Shown: piece after piece, positions 58,181 to 64,000 of the stretch | How the letters are laid out: every line of letters starts with the position of its first letter | How positions within the stretch are numbered: the first letter of the stretch is position 1 | From: Rhizophagus irregularis | Lineage: Eukaryota; Glomeromycota; Glomeromycetes; Glomerales; Glomeraceae | Direction: 5' to 3' | Assembly (NCBI RefSeq): GCF_026210795.1 | Contig: NC_089440.1 | Location: 558,001-622,000, forward strand | DNA: 64,000 bases | Made by a program: the position numbers and the translations under genes | The notes under the pieces: generated by a model | Told to the model about the DNA's origin: nothing | Databases searched by the model: none | Seen by the model: only the letters and a program-made list of their open reading frames with translations

Positions 58181-59391
58181 AAACTTTATATTAATATGAA
58201 GCTCAATTAGTTTTTACACCGCAAAAAGCGATTCAACAGTATGTAATTCGTGGGAGTTACTAATATGTAATCTAAAGTAATTTAACACCAAGAAAATCAA
58301 ATTCTTTAAATTCTACCTTGAGCTTTGGTTAAATCAAGTCATTCTCTATTTTGCCTAATGAATTGAAAAAAAGATTCTTCACATAATAACAAATAGTAAA
58401 TTCCCAATGGTTATAATTTTATATCATTCAACTTATCCTTTTCATAGAAATTGACTAAACAAAAATTAAAAATTCAGTACAATTAATTGGAAACTATAAT
58501 TCACTTGATCGGAAAGATTCATGAAAAACTATAGCTTATGAATTCTGAGTTCAACTTGCCGATTTTTTATTGCAGACATGGAATACGTTAATAATGTTAT
58601 ATCTTGTACTGCTATTGTCATAATACCTATAGACCAACCATGGATGATCGCAATACATAAGTATATATAATTCCAAATGAGCTTGAAATATCAGACTTTT
58701 ATAATAATGATATATATTTGTAACAAAATTAAGGTTATACGTATCAGTTTTCGTTAAATGTTGAAATATATTATTACTGTAACGGGTGAGCATGTTTAAA
58801 AATTAAATAGAACGGACCAAATCGAAACTTCTAGTGAAACTTAAATATCATTTTATTTTTCGTAATTTTCATTAAGTTTTATACATTCTCATATTTTAAT
58901 AAATAAGAATTGAATCAAATTCACCAATTAATCTTATCTCGTTTTTATGATCGGTCAACGATTGGAAATCATATCTAGACATACTCGTTTATTATTCACC
59001 CTTGCTTTCAAGTTTCAACTTTATTTGTACTACTACTAAATATTTGAAATACATAATTCGCTAAACGTTAAAATATTCATAATACTATATATTACGAATT
59101 TGAATGGTGATTAGTTCTGATCAATGACTCATTTTTTTTATAAAAAACGTCATAAAAATTACAAAGTGATAATCATAATTTCAGTAAATGATTCAGCTTT
59201 TGTTACATCAACCTTACCAAAAAAATAAATTAATCTATGTTACTCACTTTATATACAACGTCGCATATTATTTATTAATTAATTATACATCCGCATTAAG
59301 ATAAGGTATGACTCACAACATAATACTATACATAAGAGACCTTTTTTCCTTTATTTTTATTTATATTTTTATTAATTATATCGCCATCCTC
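58181..59391. other. AT-rich intergenic DNA
   Basis: Nothing recognised. Confidence 0.35.
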
Positions 59392-59766
59392 GTCTCAAGT
59401 AGTGTTTCGATCCGTGACCGGGTCCAACCGGTTGGACCCGGATAATTTATTTTTTTCGGATATCCGGATAAACGCGGTTTTTATCCGGATAATTATCCGG
59501 ATAAAAATATCCGGGTCAGATCCGGTATCCGGATAAAAAATATAAAAAAAAAATTTTTTAATATTAAATATCTTAAATAATAGTTCTTTTAATTTTCATT
59601 TTTATTTCAAAGTATATGATAGAATAATTTAATAATTAAAAACATGTAAATATTCTTATAATAAAATTCTTTATTTAATAAAATAAAATTCAATACATTT
59701 AATAAAAAATATTTAATAGAATAAAATTCAATACATTTAATAAAAATAATAATGAAAAATGTAATA

Positions 59767-62087
59767 TCATTCATCTAATAATTCTTCCAATTCGTGTTCA
59801 TCTTCCACATAATCATTATTTTCCACATCCAAATCTGGTGGAAATATATTAATATGATCCATAGTTTTCATGTTACGTTTTAAAAATACCATTTTACCTA
59901 ATAAAGCAGGATCCAATAAGCTTCTTTTTGCTGTAATGTGGTTTCCTGCATCTGAGAAAAGTCGTTCAGAAGCTACAGAAGTAGCAGGAATTCCTAAATA
60001 TTTTCGTGCAATAATAGAAAGAACTGGAAAAATTTCCTGTTTTGATTTCCACCAATCTAATGGGTTTTTATTTTCCCTAGCAACTGGTAAAAGAAAATAA
60101 GTAGTAATTTCATCAGCTATTGCTGATGATGAAGTAGAACTTTCTTTTGTTTGAAACACTTTTTTTACTTTTTGTTGACGTCTTTCTTGATGCTCATGTA
60201 AAGATCTCATGCTAGGAGTTGAACTTGTTGAGGTAGTTGAAATTGTTGAAATTGTGGGTGATGGTGGAGTACTAGTTTGTTGCTGCATTTCTCTCTTTAA
60301 TTGATCATATTGTATTTGTAAACTTGAATGAATTTTTACTTTTGTTTCTTCATCAGTTATAAAATTAAGATCTTTATACCTTGGATCCAAAAGTGCTGCC
60401 ATAATGCCAAACTCATCTGGCATTGCCCAATAATGTTTCAAACCTAAATAAATTTTATTTTTTACATTTTTTAATACTTCTGAAATATTACTATAATCTA
60501 CTTCAATTTGTGAACTTTCTTCTTCTACTATATCAGAATTAATAGTATTATCATCAGAATCTTCTAATACTTCATATGAATTATCAGATGGTTTTAAAGA
60601 ATTTGTGAGATCTGTAATAATAGGAAACATTTGACTTAATGTAACATAAGTATTTCCAGAAAAATCTCGTGTAGCTTTCTCAAATGGTGCCAAAATGTTA
60701 CATAATTCATCTAATAACTCCCATTCATTATCTTTTATCATAATTTTTTTTAATCTAATTCCATCAGTTTTTTCTTCAGATATAAGAGAACAAGACAAGT
60801 TTACACTAAGTTGAAGCACAGCATATTGAAGAAAAATCAGCCGATCCCATGCCAAATATGAAGAGTTCCACCTTAAGTAATTAAACAACAATAATTATAT
60901 AAATTAGGATAAAATTTATTAAATAATTAAATTGAATTAAATATTTACCTAGTAGATATATCTTGTATTAAATGTAATGGTTCTTCATAACCAATCTCTT
61001 TTTGCACTTTAATCAATCGTTCAATTTGTTTTTGAGTAGAAAAAAAATTTATTAGTTGTTTTGTACGTGATACCAAATTTTCTACAACTTTTAATCCTTT
61101 ACTAATTGCCAGCTGCAAAGTATGAGCAGCACATGAGAGTCTTTTAATTGGTGTTAAATCTCGAATAGCAGCTACTACATTTGCTCCATTGTCTGTTGTT
61201 ATTGATACAACAAGATTTTCAATTTCCCACTTTTGCATAGCATTTTTAATACCTTCAGTAATTGCTTTTGCAGTATGTGGTGTTGGAAAATAGGATATTT
61301 CAAGCAAAACATCCATTATTTCAAAATTTTTATTGATCCAAGTTGCTGTTAAGCCTAAATATCCATGTTTTGAACGAGAAGACCACAAATCAGTAGTTAA
61401 AGATATTGATTGAGCAGTTTTTAAAAGCAGTTTCAATTTTTCTTTATTATACCCATAACTGCGAGCAATCATCATTCTTAATTTTTTTTCTCCAGGAACT
61501 GTAAATTGTGGATCTATAATATACATATGCTCAATATATGCCTTTTGAGTTATGGTTGATAATGGTTGAGTTGTAAGTAAAATCCACCGTAGTGTTGATA
61601 ATTCTTTTTCTTTTTGTCCATTTTTATTGGATGCAGATTGAGTATGCATTGGTGATATAATGCCGCTTTCTAGAGGTGGTATAATTCCATGTTTAACAAG
61701 ATGGTAACTGAGATTTCCTGTAGACCCATCATATTTGTAATTTTTTGAGCATTTTTCTCCATCATCTAATAAAAACTGACAATATGCACGTATTTCTCCT
61801 TTATCATTTTGTTTTTTAATAAAATAATCCCATACCCAACTTACTTTTGTTTGTGGTTTAATTATTGCAGCAGTTTGTTTAAAGGGATTTGAATCATTTG
61901 GTGCTCGATCTGTTGATTCTAGTGTAGTATTTGTCATTTTTTGTTTTCCAAGGGCTTTAGATAATTTTGCAGGACGTCCTCTTTTTTGCTTTGCTAGTGG
62001 TGTTGGAGTAATTTCAACAATTTCATCACTAGAACCTTCATTTTCACTTAAGGTAATAATGTAATCTTGATCATTGTTATTTTCCAT
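59767..62087 (-). CDS. hAT family transposase, 747 aa
   Basis: Exons 60949-62087 (ATG at 62087; the frame extends a little upstream but without ATG) and 59767-60871 join to 2244 nt across a 77-nt GT-AG intron inside the conserved DISTRWNSSYLAW block. There is an AT-hook-like KRGRPAK at about 35-41. A BED-type zinc finger (WVWDYF, C-x9-C, GSTGNLSYHLVKH) is at about 84-133. Catalytic blocks are SLTTDLWSS (Asp about 233), SITTDNGAN (Asp about 299) and PATSVASERLFSDAG (the Glu). The C-terminal hAT dimerisation domain is NPLDWWKSKQEIFPVLSIIA, with KRSLLDPALLGKMVFLKRN after it. A Ser/Thr-rich linker sits between. All three acidic catalytic residues are present. Confidence 0.93.
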
Positions 62088-62339
62088 AATTTTGTGAATT
62101 ATTTTAGCTTTCAATAAAATAAACTTTAATTGAAATTATGAAAAATTCAACAAGGGAATGTACAGTATTTATTAATCTTTATTATGGCTTAGAAGTTAGA
62201 ACTGAATTAACTGTGATTTTATTTGTAAAAGTTTTAATAAACAAATAATAATTGTCATAAATCAATAGGTCTAAATAATAAATTTACCTGATTAATATTG
62301 TAAAATTTTACAAAATTTTATTGCTACAAATTTAATAAA

Positions 62340-62700
62340 TTCCATGAAATTAATAATACGAAATTAATTAAACAAATTCCACGAAAATAATTAAACAAAT
62401 TCCACGAAAATAATTAAACAAAGACATAAATGAAGTTAATTACAAAATTAATTAAGAAAATACTATGATATTAAACTAATAAACACTACGAAATTAATTA
62501 AGCAAATGCCACGAAAATAATTAAATAAAGCCATAAATTTAAGCCACAAAATTAATTAAATAAATTCTACGAAATTATTTAAATAGGTGCCACGAAACTA
62601 ATTAACAAAGCCACACATTTAAGCCACAAAATTAATCAAAATGTTACGAATTTAATTAAATCTATGCTATGAATTAAATCTAATATATGCTATAAATTTC
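62340..62700. repeat. degenerate tandem repeat inside the hAT element
   Basis: Units of about 20-25 bp built on CCACGAAA-x-TAATTAA-x-CAAA repeat with variation from 62340 to 62700. Lies between the transposase 5' end and the right arm. Confidence 0.7.
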
Positions 62701-62863
62701 TTGATTTACAAAAAAAAAATTGTATAATTTTTATCCGGATTTCGGTTTCTATCCGGATATATCCGGATTTTTATCCGAACCGGATTATCCGGATAAAAAC
62801 CGGATAATTTTTTTAATTTATCCGGATAACGGTTTCTATCCGGATCGAAACACTAGTCTCAAG

Positions 62864-64000
62864 ATCATTCATTGCTTGGGCCAATTTTTTTAATTACCAC
62901 ACGTTTCTTATTATTTTTATATACTTATTCCCAATAATATGAAGTTTCTTTTAACATTACTAGTATGTTATTGGGTTATGTTTATATTTATTTTAGGAAT
63001 CTGAACGAATACATTTAATAAAAATGACTATTCAATAACCATAAATCCAAAAGAAAATGCTTTAAAGATAAAGAAGAAAATCAAGGTAGGTTGACATAAG
63101 TCTTATTTTTTTATCGATTTTATCTGAATGTGTGTAACATCTACGTAATCTAGTCACCTATGTAGTGGATACTTTTATCATACATTAAATGCTCTGATAG
63201 TAAAAGCTCTTGTGAGTGACATATGCGTCAGTTCTAGTTACCTAGGAGGTTACCTACTGGTTTTATATACAACTAACAGTTTTTTACGCCTTTTTTCATG
63301 TTGTAAAAAATGGCTATAGATATACTTGAAATAAATACTTAACCTGCTGAAGAAACTATCGAAGGAAGTTCAAATAGAAGATCAAACAAAATTATTGCTT
63401 TTTAAAAAAAATAAAATAGAATACTCGTGAGAATTTTTCACACATTCATTTTTTTAATTTTTTTACTATGGCTATAACGCTATATATATTTATATATTGT
63501 TTTTATATTGCAAGAACTAAATAGTAATTAAGTTTGTATAGCTTTATTGTATTTTTCTTAAATGAGTAAACAATAAACATTTATAAAAAAATTCAAATAA
63601 TATATAAAATATAAATTTATAAACGCGAAATTTTATATTTTTAAAATACGTCTCGAAATAAAAATAAATAAACGATTCCAAACTTTTAAATTTCAAATAT
63701 GTGTTATCAACCATAGTAGGCTTTATCTGTAATCTTTTTTGAATATACGATCAATTATCTAATTCTAGCTTTGCATCATTAGCGACTACTATATCACCAT
63801 AAGAATCGTTGGACTGACATCGAAAAACACGTGACTCAAGACATCATTCTGGTTACAAAAAGAGTGCTATAACAGCAAACCTTGTCATGAAGAAAACGTC
63901 ATATGCAATTTATCACATTAACCAGAAGATTGTATTTCAGATTTTGGAGATAAAAAAAATAGAAATAGCACAGCAAATCTTTATTCATAAGCAAGAAAAA
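62864..64000. other. AT-rich intergenic DNA to window end
   Basis: No gene, RNA or transposon end seen to the right of the hAT element. Confidence 0.4.

Larger units (their letters stand above)
59400..62855 (-). mobile_element. complete hAT transposon, 3456 bp
   Basis: The ends are TAGTGTTTCGATCCG and CGGATCGAAACACTA, perfect 15-bp inverted repeats, inside a perfect 8-bp duplication, GTCTCAAG (59392-59399 and 62856-62863). Both arms carry arrays of ATCCGGATAA-type words (59445-59540 and 62725-62840), probably transposase-binding sites. It encodes one intact transposase on the minus strand. Between the transposase start and the right arm lies a tandem region (62340-62700) of about 20-25-bp units such as CCACGAAAATAATTAAACAA. 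With all parts present it may still be mobile. Confidence 0.95.

Overview
This window looks like nuclear DNA of an arbuscular mycorrhizal fungus of the Rhizophagus type. By eye it is very AT-rich, with short spliceosomal introns. It carries gene families hugely expanded in Rhizophagus: BTB-BACK-TLDc proteins, TKL-like kinases with an HRD[LF]HSGN loop, F-box/LRR proteins and NYN proteins, in a sea of DNA transposons and decayed retroelements. The assignment rests on family recognition from memory, not on a search.

Layout. 1-15 kb: four BTB-BACK-TLDc loci on the minus strand. One is cut by the window edge. One is a pseudogene opened by a hAT MITE and by a pogo-like MITE that itself contains a CCCTA-type element. 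Two are intact, of 522 and 541 aa. Between the last two lies a decayed retroelement ORF with a 111-bp MITE inside. 15-27 kb: a broken kinase gene (minus), a hAT MITE, a tandem array of four tRNA-like Pol III units (minus), and an intact four-exon kinase gene of 489 aa (plus). 27-36 kb: a hAT MITE, F-box fragments, a 391-bp AT-rich palindrome, a BTB-TLDc relic and an intact BTB-BACK-TLDc gene of 478 aa. 36-51 kb: a decayed LINE reverse transcriptase, a tiny protoporphyrinogen-oxidase-like fragment, a NYN gene of 313 aa, an F-box/LRR pseudogene and a 5'-truncated poly(A) retro-insertion with a 15-bp target duplication. 51-64 kb: a hAT-like element touching a second copy of the 111-bp MITE, two intact BTB-BACK-TLDc genes (516 and 458 aa), a plus-strand BACK relic, and a complete 3456-bp hAT transposon with an intact two-exon transposase (747 aa) and a perfect 8-bp target duplication.

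How it fits together. The host genes are family-expansion genes rather than a pathway. BTB-BACK proteins of this kind are expected to be Cullin-3 substrate adaptors, with TLDc as the extra domain, and the kinases look like TKL-like signalling kinases. The region has grown by local duplication of BTB-TLDc units (three copies share 5' and 3' flanks) and been broken up by transposons. All splice junctions given were read by hand. For every gene called intact the joined exons are a multiple of three and open.
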